Shown: positions 53,968-64,000 of the stretch, piece by piece
Layout of the letters: each line of letters starts with the position of its first letter
How positions within the stretch are numbered: position 1 is the stretch's first letter
Assembly (NCBI GenBank): GCA_019637225.1
Contig: JAHBWC010000027.1
Coordinates: forward strand, 16,128-80,127
Source: Labilithrix sp.
GTDB lineage: Bacteria > Myxococcota_A > Polyangia > Polyangiales > Polyangiaceae
Direction: 5' to 3'
DNA length: 64,000 nucleotides
Program-made: the position numbers and the translations under genes
Notes under the pieces: generated by a model
Database searches by the model: none
What the model saw: only the letters and a program-made list of their open reading frames with translations
Told to the model about the DNA's origin: nothing

Positions 53968-55014
53968 ATGGCAGCCAAGAAGCGAGCGACGTCGAAGGCC
54001 TCGTCCGCGCGCGGACGCGCGCCCGCTCGCCGGACGCCGCGAAAGCAGAAGGCCGAATCGGCGGGCCTCGACCCGCAGTCCTGCCAGCTCGACGAGGGAG
54101 ACGCGGCGATCGCGCCGCTCGAGAAGATCATCGCGCACGAGGGCGGCATCGTCGTCGGCCGCTACAAGGAGCCGCTCGGCGGTCATCCGCTCGTCGCGGC
54201 GGTCTTGCCGATCGCCAAGATCGAGCCGACGCCGTTCCAGCGCGATCTCAGCGACACGCACCACAAGCGCCTCGCCGAGGTGATCCAGAAGACCGGTCGC
54301 TTCCTCGACCCCGTCATCGCGATCACGGCGCCGAAGCACGCGCCGTCGAAGGCGAAGCGGGGCGACGGCGACGACGAGCCCGCGTTCTGGACGCCGAACG
54401 GCCGGCACCGCCTCGAGGCGATGCGCCGCCTAGGCGCGAAGGCGATCACCGCGCTCGTCGTCCCGACGCGCGAGGTCGCCTGGCAGATCCTCGCGCTCAA
54501 CACCGAGAAGGCGCACAACCTGAAGGAGCGCGCGCTCGAGGTCATCCGCATCTACCGCGGGCTCCTCGAGGAGGACGACTCGCTCGCCGAGAAGGGCTTC
54601 GCCTTCTACCTCGAGGATCCGGCGCTCGTGACGCTCGGCGTCTGCTACGAGAAGAACGCGCGCTTCGCCGGCGGCGCCTACCACCCCGTGCTCCGCCGGG
54701 TCGAGACGTTCTCCGAGGAGCCGATCGCGAAGGCCGTCCACGAGCACGAGCGGCTCGCGACGCTCACCCTCGAGGTCGAGGAGAAGGTCGCCGACGCCGT
54801 CGCGAAGCTCCGCGCGAAGGGCCTCGTCAGCCCTTACCTCCGCTCCTTCGTCGTCGCGCGGATCAACCCCCTCCGCTGGATCCAGGGCGAGCTCCCGCCC
54901 GCCGACAAGGTCCTCGCCACGATGCGTGACCGCGCCGCCAGGTTCAACGCCGACAAGGTCAAGCAAGACGACCTCACCCGCATGGGCGGCGGCGTCCCCG
55001 ACGAAGAGGCGTGA
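53968..55014 (+). CDS. stand-alone ParB-like domain protein
   Basis: 348 residues. A Lys/Arg/Ala-rich head of about 35 residues, then a ParB/Srx-type N-terminal domain: VLPIAKIEPTPFQRDLSDTHHKRLAEVIQKTG, DPVIAI and FWTPNGRHRLEAMRRLGAKAITALV, the last being the G-x-x-R CTP-binding-like box (here N-G-R-H-R). A helical part follows (ILALNTEKAHNLKERALEVIRIYRGLL). There is no ParA nearby, no classic HTH, and the tail is not a ParB dimer domain. Could be a CTP switch or nuclease-like protein not tied to chromosome segregation. Confidence 0.8.
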   Translation: MAAKKRATSKASSARGRAPARRTPRKQKAESAGLDPQSCQLDEGDAAIAPLEKIIAHEGGIVVGRYKEPLGGHPLVAAVLPIAKIEPTPFQRDLSDTHHKRLAEVIQKTGRFLDPVIAITAPKHAPSKAKRGDGDDEPAFWTPNGRHRLEAMRRLGAKAITALVVPTREVAWQILALNTEKAHNLKERALEVIRIYRGLLEEDDSLAEKGFAFYLEDPALVTLGVCYEKNARFAGGAYHPVLRRVETFSEEPIAKAVHEHERLATLTLEVEEKVADAVAKLRAKGLVSPYLRSFVVARINPLRWIQGELPPADKVLATMRDRAARFNADKVKQDDLTRMGGGVPDEEA

Positions 55015-55104
55015 AGCTCCGGCGCGGAGCGCGAGTCTCGCGCTTCGCGGCGCGGGCCGCGGCGCACTCGTTGCAGCGGCGAGGCGCGAAAGGAGCGCCC
55101 CGTC

Positions 55105-56019
55105 ATGACGACCGACAACGTTGCTGTGCTCTCCACGGTCGCGCCGCTGATCCCCGCGGACGCCGAGCGGACGACACGACTGAGCTGGGGAGGCGTCATC
55201 GGCGGGCTCCTCGTCGCCGCCGCCGTGTGGATCGGGCTGACGGTGCTCGGGCTCGCGGTAAACCTCTCGGCCATCGAGCCGAGCGATCCCGCCGCTTCGC
55301 TGAAGGGGATCGGCGTCGCGGCCGGGATCTGGTCGCTCGTCGTCTGGGTCGTCGCGCTGTTCGCAGGAGCCGCGGTCGCCAGCCACACCGCCGGGATCAT
55401 CGAGCGCCCTCACGGAGCCCTGCACGGAATCGTCCTCTGGTCGCTCGCGACGGTGCTCGGCATCGTCGTCGTCGTGGGTACGCTCGGAACCGTCGTCCGC
55501 GGCGCGGTCGCGACCGCCGAGTCGACCGTGGCGGCGGCCAACGCGGCGAGCTCCGGGCCCGGTCAGCTCCTCGGCCTCGACGTCGACGCGCTGATCCAGC
55601 CGTTGAACGACCGGCTCCGGTCCGAGGGAAAGCCCGCGGTGACGGCGAGCCAGGTCGAGGGCGCGCTCCGCGACGTCACCGTCAACGCCGTCCAGCAGGG
55701 GCACCTCGATCGGGACGTGGTCATCCGCGCCCTCACCGAAAAGGCGTCGCTCGCACACGCCGACGCGGAGGACCTCGCCAACCAGATCGACACGTGGTTC
55801 GACGCGCACGCGGAGATTGCCCGGGACGTCCGCGGCGCGGTGCTCTCGGCGGCGACCTCGACCGGCGCGGCGCTGTGGTGGGTCTTCTTCGCGCTGGCCC
55901 TCGGGCTCGGCGCGTCGCTCATCGGCTCCACGATGGGAATCGGCCGCCGGCAGCGGCGCGCCGCTGCGCTCGTCACCGAGCGCCCTCCGCTCGCGACGAC
56001 TCGCGAAGCCCATCCGTGA
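55105..56019 (+). CDS. four-helix membrane protein with large central loop
   Basis: 304 residues, AAAGGAG ahead of the ATG. Helices: WGGVIGGLLVAAAVWIGLTVLGLAV, WSLVVWVVALFAGAAVAS, GIVLWSLATVLGIVVVVGTLG and LWWVFFALALGLGASLIG, with a hydrophilic region of about 110 residues (145-255) between helices 3 and 4. Resembles YrzE/TIGR04086-type envelope proteins in the first half. No function can be assigned. It faces the E1-beta gene. Confidence 0.75.
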   Translation: MTTDNVAVLSTVAPLIPADAERTTRLSWGGVIGGLLVAAAVWIGLTVLGLAVNLSAIEPSDPAASLKGIGVAAGIWSLVVWVVALFAGAAVASHTAGIIERPHGALHGIVLWSLATVLGIVVVVGTLGTVVRGAVATAESTVAAANAASSGPGQLLGLDVDALIQPLNDRLRSEGKPAVTASQVEGALRDVTVNAVQQGHLDRDVVIRALTEKASLAHADAEDLANQIDTWFDAHAEIARDVRGAVLSAATSTGAALWWVFFALALGLGASLIGSTMGIGRRQRRAAALVTERPPLATTREAHP

Positions 56020-56104
56020 CCCGACACGCCGCACGAACGCGACGCGCCCGCCGCTTCGCCACGTCGCTCGGCCGTCGAGCTACGCGGGTGATCGCGGCGA
56101 TGGG

Positions 56105-57169
56105 TCAGGGCTCGTGGCGAGCGAGCTCGCGGAGCGCGGACTTGATCCCGTCCTTGTGGGGGACGCTCGCGTGCTCGAGGTTGTCCGCGAGGCCGATGCC
56201 GGGGACGTGCGCGCCGGCGAGGAGCTTCGGTGCCGCGTGGAGCTCGTAGAAGAGCTCTTCCACGAGGCGGCGGATCAGGTGCTCGCCGAAGTTCGTCACC
56301 TCGGTGTCCTCGTTCACGCAGAGGACGCGGTGGGTCTTCCGCACGCTCGCCTTGATCGCGTTCCAGTCGTACGGGTGGAGCGACCGGAGATCGATCACCT
56401 CGACCTCGATGCCCTCGCTCGCGAGCTCGTCGGCCGCCGAGACGGACATCGGGACGCTGCGCCCGTAGGTGAGCACGGTCACGTCGCGACCGGTGCGCGC
56501 GGTCCGCGCCTCGCCGATCGGGATGTAGAGCTCCTCGAGCTTCGGCCACTCCGGCTTCCACCGGCTGCGCGACTCGCCGACCGGCGCGTCGATCATCTTC
56601 GAGAGCGTCTTGAGGTCGCCAGGCTCGCCGGGGATCTCCTCGCCGGGGAGCGCCTTCGCGCGAAGGAGCGCCTTCGGCTTGAGGAACATGACCGGGTTCG
56701 GGTCGATGATCGCGCTGAGCATCAGGCCGTAAGCGTCGCGCGGGTTCGACGGCATCACGATCTTCCACCCCGGCGTGCGCGTCGCCTGGGCGTCGAACGA
56801 GTGCGAGTGGTAGATGCTGCCGCGGATGCCGGCGCCTACCGGCGTCATCATCACCATCGGCACGTTCCAGTCGCCGGCGCTCGCCCAGTAGGTGTTGCCG
56901 GCGATCTTGAGGAGGTCGATCGTGTTGAAGGCGTAGTCGCAGAACTGGATCTCGGCGACCGGCCGGCGGCCCGCGAGCGCGAGCCCGATCGCCATGCCGA
57001 CGATGCCGCGCTCGTCGAGCGGCGAGTTCCAGGCCGTCTTCAGGTTCTGCGTCGCCGTGAACGCGCCGCCGAGCGGCGGCCCCACGTCCTCGCCGAAGAT
57101 GTCGGTGACGCCGAGGCGCTCCTCACCCACGTGGAGCGCCATGCGGATCGCTTGGATCATCGTCGCCAT
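56105..57169 (-). CDS. 2-oxoacid dehydrogenase E1 component, beta subunit
   Basis: 354 residues. Transketolase-like pyrimidine and C-terminal domains: DIFGEDVGPPLGGAF, GMAIGLALAGRRPVAEIQFCDY, RGSIYHSHSFDAQATRTPGWKIVMPS, VTVLTYGRSVPMSV, VIDLRSLHPYDW and CVNEDTEVTNFGEH. Pairs with the alpha subunit, whose stop is four bases upstream, to decarboxylate a 2-oxoacid and pass the acyl group to a lipoyl-E2. Whether the substrate is pyruvate, a branched-chain 2-oxoacid or acetoin cannot be decided. E2 and E3 are not in the window. Confidence 0.94.
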   Translation of the reverse strand: MATMIQAIRMALHVGEERLGVTDIFGEDVGPPLGGAFTATQNLKTAWNSPLDERGIVGMAIGLALAGRRPVAEIQFCDYAFNTIDLLKIAGNTYWASAGDWNVPMVMMTPVGAGIRGSIYHSHSFDAQATRTPGWKIVMPSNPRDAYGLMLSAIIDPNPVMFLKPKALLRAKALPGEEIPGEPGDLKTLSKMIDAPVGESRSRWKPEWPKLEELYIPIGEARTARTGRDVTVLTYGRSVPMSVSAADELASEGIEVEVIDLRSLHPYDWNAIKASVRKTHRVLCVNEDTEVTNFGEHLIRRLVEELFYELHAAPKLLAGAHVPGIGLADNLEHASVPHKDGIKSALRELARHEP

Positions 57170-57173
57170 ACGA

Positions 57174-58232
57174 TCACTTCTCTCCCGCGACGTAGTTCTT
57201 GTCGGCGAACACGTAGTCCCAGATCGACTCCGGCTTCGGCTGCGGCTCTTCGCGGACGCGCTTCGACGCCTCGAGGAGCTCCTGCGTCATGCGCGCGCGC
57301 ATCTCGTCCATCTCGGCGCGCGTGCGGAGCTTGCGCTCCTCGAGCTTCTTCTCGAAGCGCGAGAGGCAGTCGACCTCGTTCGTCACGGAGTTCGCGCCCG
57401 AGGCGCTCGAGTGCCCGTTCAGGCGCGAGACCATCGCCTCGAGCAGGTACGGCTTGCGCTCGGTGCGGACGTAATCCATCGCCTTCTTCAACGCGAACCA
57501 GCTCGTCTCCACGTCGTTGCCGTCGACCGTGGCGGTCGGCATGCCGAACGCCTTGCCGCGGTCGGAGATCCGCTCTTCGCCGTGCTGCCCCTCGAAGGGC
57601 GTCGAGATCCCGTACTGGTTGTTGGTGACGAGGATGAGCATCGGGAGCTCGCTGCCCTTGCGCGAGCTCCAGACGAGGCAGGTCGCGAAGTCGCCCTCCG
57701 CCGTGCCCGCGTCGCCGCCGGTGACGATCGTGATGCCCTTCGAGCCCGTGGCCCGCTGCGCCATCGCGGTGCCGGGCGCGATCGAGTACTGGACCTCGAT
57801 CGGCGACGAGACCGGGGCGACGTTCCACTTGCGCGCGGAGTAGTGGCCCGCGAAGTTGCGACCGCGCGAGTACGGATCGGTCGCGGTGTTCTTCATCTGG
57901 CGGAGCGCGTCGACGGGATCGGCGCCCATCGCGAGCAGCGTCCCGCTCGAGCGGTAGTGCAGGTGGAGGTAGTCGTGCTCGACACCGGTGCCCTTGTCCA
58001 CGAGGAGGCCGAGCGGGACGTTGAACGCCTCTTCGCCCGGTCCGCCGATCCAGAAATAGCCGTCGCCCTGGCGGTACATCGTGATGAGGCGCTCCTCGAG
58101 GACGCGCGCTTCGAGCATCAGCTCGTGGATGCGGAGCTGCAGCTCGGGCGCGAGCTGGTTCTCGGAGCCGTGCGAGCTGCTGCTGCTGCCGCTCGCGAGC
58201 GAGGAGGAGGCCGTTTGAGCCGTCGTCGACAT
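57174..58232 (-). CDS. 2-oxoacid dehydrogenase E1 component, alpha subunit
   Basis: 352 residues. A Ser-rich head of about 25 residues, then the ThDP-binding fold: FWIGGPGEEAFNVPLGLL, HYRSSGTLLAMG, GHYSARKWNVAPVSSPI, and the ThDP/Mg motif GGDAGTAEGDF with NNQYGIST. First of the two-gene E1 operon. The SSPIEVQYSIAPGTAMAQ stretch is close to branched-chain-type E1-alpha, but I leave the substrate open. Divergent from a lipoprotein gene. Confidence 0.94.
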   Translation of the reverse strand: MSTTAQTASSSLASGSSSSSHGSENQLAPELQLRIHELMLEARVLEERLITMYRQGDGYFWIGGPGEEAFNVPLGLLVDKGTGVEHDYLHLHYRSSGTLLAMGADPVDALRQMKNTATDPYSRGRNFAGHYSARKWNVAPVSSPIEVQYSIAPGTAMAQRATGSKGITIVTGGDAGTAEGDFATCLVWSSRKGSELPMLILVTNNQYGISTPFEGQHGEERISDRGKAFGMPTATVDGNDVETSWFALKKAMDYVRTERKPYLLEAMVSRLNGHSSASGANSVTNEVDCLSRFEKKLEERKLRTRAEMDEMRARMTQELLEASKRVREEPQPKPESIWDYVFADKNYVAGEK

Positions 58233-58347
58233 CAGGCCCGCGTTCTACCCCGAGAGCGGCCGGAAATGCCACGCCGGCGACTGCCGCGCTGCGGCGTAAC
58301 AGGCCGCGCCGGAAAAATTTCGGCTCGAGCGAGCCGCTCGGCGGCCT

Positions 58348-59172
58348 ATGATCCGAGCGATGCTTCGCCGCCGGTGGGTGCTCGCGGGGTTGGTCGTCGG
58401 CGTCGCGTGCACGCCGTTCAGCTCGGTGCCGAGCGGCGACGGCGACGGCGACGCCGACGCCGCCACCGTCGAACCCGGCCAGGTCGACGGCGGCGCGGAC
58501 CCCTCCGACGCCGCGGCCATCCCCGACGCGAGCCTCGACGGGCGCGTCACGCCGTGCACGGCGCGGCACGTCATCTGCCAGGACTTCGACGATCCGCTGC
58601 CCTTCGCGGGCTGGCAGGTCGTCAGGCACGCAGACACGACGCTCGTCGTCGACGACAGCCTCTGGACCTCGCCGCCGGCGTCGCTGCGTATCGCCTCGAC
58701 CGGCGTGCAGGCCGGGAACCGCCCGAGCTTCATCTCCAAGACTGTTCCGCCGGCGACGCACTTCGTGGTCAGCGCCGACGTCGACGCCGCGGTGATCGGA
58801 GGCACGAACGGCGACCTCGACATCCTCGCGCTCGAGCTGACCCCGACGGCGGGGTTCGAGCGGTACTTCGCCGCCATCGTCATCAAGGGCGAGGGCACGT
58901 TCGTCCTCGAATCGGAGACCAAGCAGACGAGCGCTCCCGCCGTGCGCCGAGACACCCCCCTCGGGCCGCTCGCGGCGGGCTTCGTGCGCGTCACGCTCGA
59001 TCTCGACCTCGCGACGGGGGACCTGTTCGGCAGAGTCGACACCGGCGCGACCGTCACGCAACGTCTCCCGAAGACGCCGGCCATGACCGGCTCGTTCCGC
59101 GTCGGGGCGCCCTACGTGGACAACACGACCGGGCGGTACTTCGTCCACCTCGACAACGTCGTGCTCGATTGA
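58348..59172 (+). CDS. secreted lipoprotein with jelly-roll-like domain
   Basis: 274 residues. Signal peptide with lipobox VGVAC, then an Asp/Gly/Ala linker (GDGDGDADAA), and from residue 70 a beta-rich domain with two cysteines (TPCTARHVICQDFDD). Blocks LWTSPPASLRIAST, HFVVSADVDAAVIGG, FVRVTLDLDLATGDLFGRVD and YFVHLDNVVLD recall concanavalin-type jelly rolls used for carbohydrate binding. Function unknown; many paralogues of this type occur in such genomes. Confidence 0.78.
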   Translation: MIRAMLRRRWVLAGLVVGVACTPFSSVPSGDGDGDADAATVEPGQVDGGADPSDAAAIPDASLDGRVTPCTARHVICQDFDDPLPFAGWQVVRHADTTLVVDDSLWTSPPASLRIASTGVQAGNRPSFISKTVPPATHFVVSADVDAAVIGGTNGDLDILALELTPTAGFERYFAAIVIKGEGTFVLESETKQTSAPAVRRDTPLGPLAAGFVRVTLDLDLATGDLFGRVDTGATVTQRLPKTPAMTGSFRVGAPYVDNTTGRYFVHLDNVVLD

Positions 59173-59250
59173 CCGGCGGGCCGGACCGGGCCCGTCGACC
59201 CCAAATTTCCCCATGAGCGCCCCAAAGCCGTTACGATCGACGCCCAGGCA

Positions 59251-60492
59251 ATGAGCGACGACCTCACGCTGCCCCAGGTGCCCGAGGCCAGGCCTGAAGA
59301 CCCCGAGGACGTCTCGTGGGCGCTCTCGACGGCCGAAGCGATGTGGGCCCGCGGCGATCACTCCGACGGCATCAAGTGGGTTCGTCGCGCGGCCGAGGCG
59401 GCGTCCGAAGCCGAAGACGACGCGCGCGCGCTCGAGCTCGCCAAGGCCGCGGCCGACCTCACGGGGCTCATCAGCAAGCGCGTGAGCCGCGCCTCGATCG
59501 ACATCGAGGAGGTCGACCCGATGTCCGAGCCGTCGCCGCCGCCGGCCCCGCCGGCGCGACCGGCCGCGCCGGTGAAGCCGTCGAAGCCCCCGGGGTCGAC
59601 GGCGCCGGCGCCGTTTCCGACGTCGGTGACGAAGCTGGTCGTGACGCCGAGCCGGCCGCCCGCGCCCCTGCCCTCTCGGACGTCGCAGCCGCCGGCGGCG
59701 CGGGGGTCCCAGCCGCCGAGAGGCAAGCCGCTCGGCACGAACACGCCGAGCAAGCCGGCGAGCATGAGGCCCGCCGCCGGAGGAACGAAGAAGGCGTCGC
59801 GAAAGTCGCGCGAGAACCTCGACGCGGAGGCGCGCGCGGCGTTGCAAGCGGCCGACACCGCGCAGCAGTTCGCCGTCGACGCGAGGACGGCCGGAAACGT
59901 CCTGCCGGCCGACACCGCCGAGACGGCGGCCGTCCAGGTGCCGGCGCCGCGTGACCGCCACGAGATCGGGAACAACGACCCCACGTTCGTCGGACACGTG
60001 AGCGAGATCGTGAGGCCGGTCGGCCGCTCGACCGACGAGTGGGACGCCTCGCCGACGCAGAACCTCACGGGCGACGAGCTCGCCTTCGCGACGAGCGACG
60101 GCGACCGGATGACGACCGTCGGCGCGCCGCCGACGGACTTCAAGACGACGATGCAGAGCTTCCCCCGGCCCGGCGCGAAGACCGCCGCGACCGGGGGCGC
60201 GCCCGGCGGACCGACCGGCGGCGGCTCCCACCCGCCCGCCACCGTCGCCGGATCGATGCTCACGCACGAGGTGCCCGCGGCGGTGCAGGCTCCCCGCGTC
60301 GCTCCGAACGAGCAGCACGATCCGGGCATCGTGACGTCGCAGGCGGTCCGCGTCGTGGTGTGGCGCGACGCGAACGGCGTGCACGTCGCGCCCGCGGGCA
60401 CCGTGGTCTCCGCGATCACGGTCGACGCGGTGCTGGTCGCGCTCGAGCCGAACGCGGACCTGACTGCCTGGCTCACGCAGAAGGGTCGCTGA
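59251..60492 (+). CDS. uncharacterised low-complexity protein with TPR-like head and C-terminal domain
   Basis: 413 residues. The first 75 residues are helical and TPR-like (DVSWALSTAEAMWARGDHSDGIKWVRRAAEAA then DDARALELAKAAADL). A long Pro/Ser/Thr/Ala-rich middle (about 95-340) holds the pattern SRPPAPLPSRTSQPP. The last 60 residues form a small domain (AVRVVVWRDANGVHVAPAGTVVS, VDAVLVALEPNADLTAWL). No signal peptide. No family recognised. It lies 192 bases upstream of sucA. Confidence 0.7.
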   Translation: MSDDLTLPQVPEARPEDPEDVSWALSTAEAMWARGDHSDGIKWVRRAAEAASEAEDDARALELAKAAADLTGLISKRVSRASIDIEEVDPMSEPSPPPAPPARPAAPVKPSKPPGSTAPAPFPTSVTKLVVTPSRPPAPLPSRTSQPPAARGSQPPRGKPLGTNTPSKPASMRPAAGGTKKASRKSRENLDAEARAALQAADTAQQFAVDARTAGNVLPADTAETAAVQVPAPRDRHEIGNNDPTFVGHVSEIVRPVGRSTDEWDASPTQNLTGDELAFATSDGDRMTTVGAPPTDFKTTMQSFPRPGAKTAATGGAPGGPTGGGSHPPATVAGSMLTHEVPAAVQAPRVAPNEQHDPGIVTSQAVRVVVWRDANGVHVAPAGTVVSAITVDAVLVALEPNADLTAWLTQKGR

Positions 60493-60684
60493 CCGCCCGC
60501 GCTCCGCTTCCGGTTCGCGAAAAACTTTCGCGCGCGCGGCGGCACCACGAAAAGCGCGGGATCGCGCCGGGCTCGCGAACGTTGCGCTTTGCGGCACCTC
60601 GGATCGGCCCCAAATTCGCGGGCGCGGCAGGCTGCCTGCACAGGTACGCTGCGAGTCCGGCCCGTGCTAGAAGAGGCGATCGAA

Positions 60685-63513
<2,829 letters not shown>

Positions 63514-63525
63514 GCGCGCGCAGAC

Positions 63526-64000
63526 TCAGAACGACACGCCGGCCCACGCGCGCGGCTCCCACTGCGAGATGACGCCCACCGTCGTCGAGCTGGTCGTCGC
63601 GAAGGCGAGCGGCGTGACGCCGATCACCGCAGGGCCGATCGGAAACTGCGCGCCGATCGCGTAGCGGAGACCGTAGGCGTTGGTGTTGCTGAAAAAATCA
63701 CTCTTGAAGTCGAACCACGTGTGGTGCGGCACGAACGTGAAGACGACCTCGAAGTGGCGGCCCGCCTCGAGGACGAGCTCGCCGACCAGGCCGAACGAGA
63801 CGTGGATCGCGTCGACGTTCTCGTAGCGGCGACCTTCGACGCCGAGATCGACGCGCGATCGGCGTCCGAGCCGGAGCCGATAGAGCGCGTCGAGCTCCGC
63901 GGCCCAGCCGCTCGCCACGTCCGGACGCGCGAGCGTGAGCGACGACACGAGGGCGACCCGCAGGGTCGCGACGCGCGCCGAGGCGTCGTCTCGCGTGCTC
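63526..64000 (-). CDS. outer-membrane beta-barrel protein, 3' part (5' end outside window)
   Basis: 158 residues are visible and the frame is open to base 64000; a GTG at 63948 is unlikely to be the real start because upstream codons (ARVATLRVALVSSL) continue the pattern. Alternating polar/hydrophobic strands (VDLGVEGRRYENVDAIHVSFG, HFEVVFTFVPHHTWFDF, YGLRYAIGAQFPIG, WEPRAWAGVSF) end in a C-terminal phenylalanine, the usual signal for outer-membrane insertion by the BAM complex. Function unknown; convergent with sucA. Confidence 0.78.
   Translation of the reverse strand, partial: STRDDASARVATLRVALVSSLTLARPDVASGWAAELDALYRLRLGRRSRVDLGVEGRRYENVDAIHVSFGLVGELVLEAGRHFEVVFTFVPHHTWFDFKSDFFSNTNAYGLRYAIGAQFPIGPAVIGVTPLAFATTSSTTVGVISQWEPRAWAGVSF

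Overview
The window is one continuous stretch of very GC-rich chromosome (strong G/C at third codon positions, dominant gac/gag/ctc/gtc/atc codons). It looks like a myxobacterium-type genome (Myxococcota, probably class Polyangia). That is inferred from the many secreted lipoproteins with Asp/Ala-, Ser/Gly- or Gln/Pro-rich linkers, a Ser/Thr kinase with a long Pro-rich tail, two formylglycine-generating-enzyme-like secreted proteins (one with a MYXO-CTERM-like tail), a small ribbon-helix-helix-like protein of a type I associate with myxobacteria, and many short GC-rich tandem repeats. I see no phage, insertion sequence, CRISPR array or plasmid function.

Layout. 1-8.5 kb: end of a YeeE/YedE transporter, a cyclic-nucleotide-binding/DUF1003 protein, a lipoprotein beta-propeller, an ATP-grasp ligase, a LysR regulator, a cobalamin riboswitch ahead of a lone surface lipoprotein, a Gln/Pro-repeat lipoprotein with terminator, and serS. 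8.5-16.4 kb: a large low-complexity membrane protein, tRNA-Cys, repeat-filled spacers, a glycosidase-like protein, an FGE-like protein, a mini-lipoprotein with terminator, an ATP-grasp protein and a HIT protein. 16.5-24.5 kb: housekeeping block rpmE-DUF1385-prfA, ssb, a lipoprotein, a GT2 glycosyltransferase and an S41 protease. 24.6-38 kb: a small RHH-like protein behind a structured leader, an alpha/beta hydrolase overlapping a secreted atypical-kinase-like lipoprotein, a membrane-anchored serine hydrolase, an AlkC-like DNA glycosylase, several secreted proteins, an ECF sigma factor with a coupled small membrane protein, a heme-oxygenase-fold enzyme, a metallopeptidase-like protein and another lipoprotein propeller.

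38-54 kb is the most unusual region. It holds four ATP-grasp ligases (three are close paralogues sharing a THMEW-[FY] and an E-I-x-x-R-P-x-G motif), a GCS2 carboxylate-amine ligase fused to CBS domains, an AstE/AspA-type amidohydrolase, two different esterases (one with an N-terminal glycogen-binding-like E-set domain), an S51-like protein without the usual serine, a Ser/Thr kinase, a peroxiredoxin and glycogen synthase. Most sit in two tight minus-strand operons. I read it as a candidate amide-ligase/hydrolase system tied to alpha-glucan storage; product and role are unknown.

54-64 kb: a stand-alone ParB-like protein, a membrane protein, E1-alpha/E1-beta of a 2-oxoacid dehydrogenase, a lipoprotein, an uncharacterised low-complexity protein, the 2-oxoglutarate dehydrogenase E1 (sucA) and the C-terminal part of an outer-membrane barrel running off the right edge.
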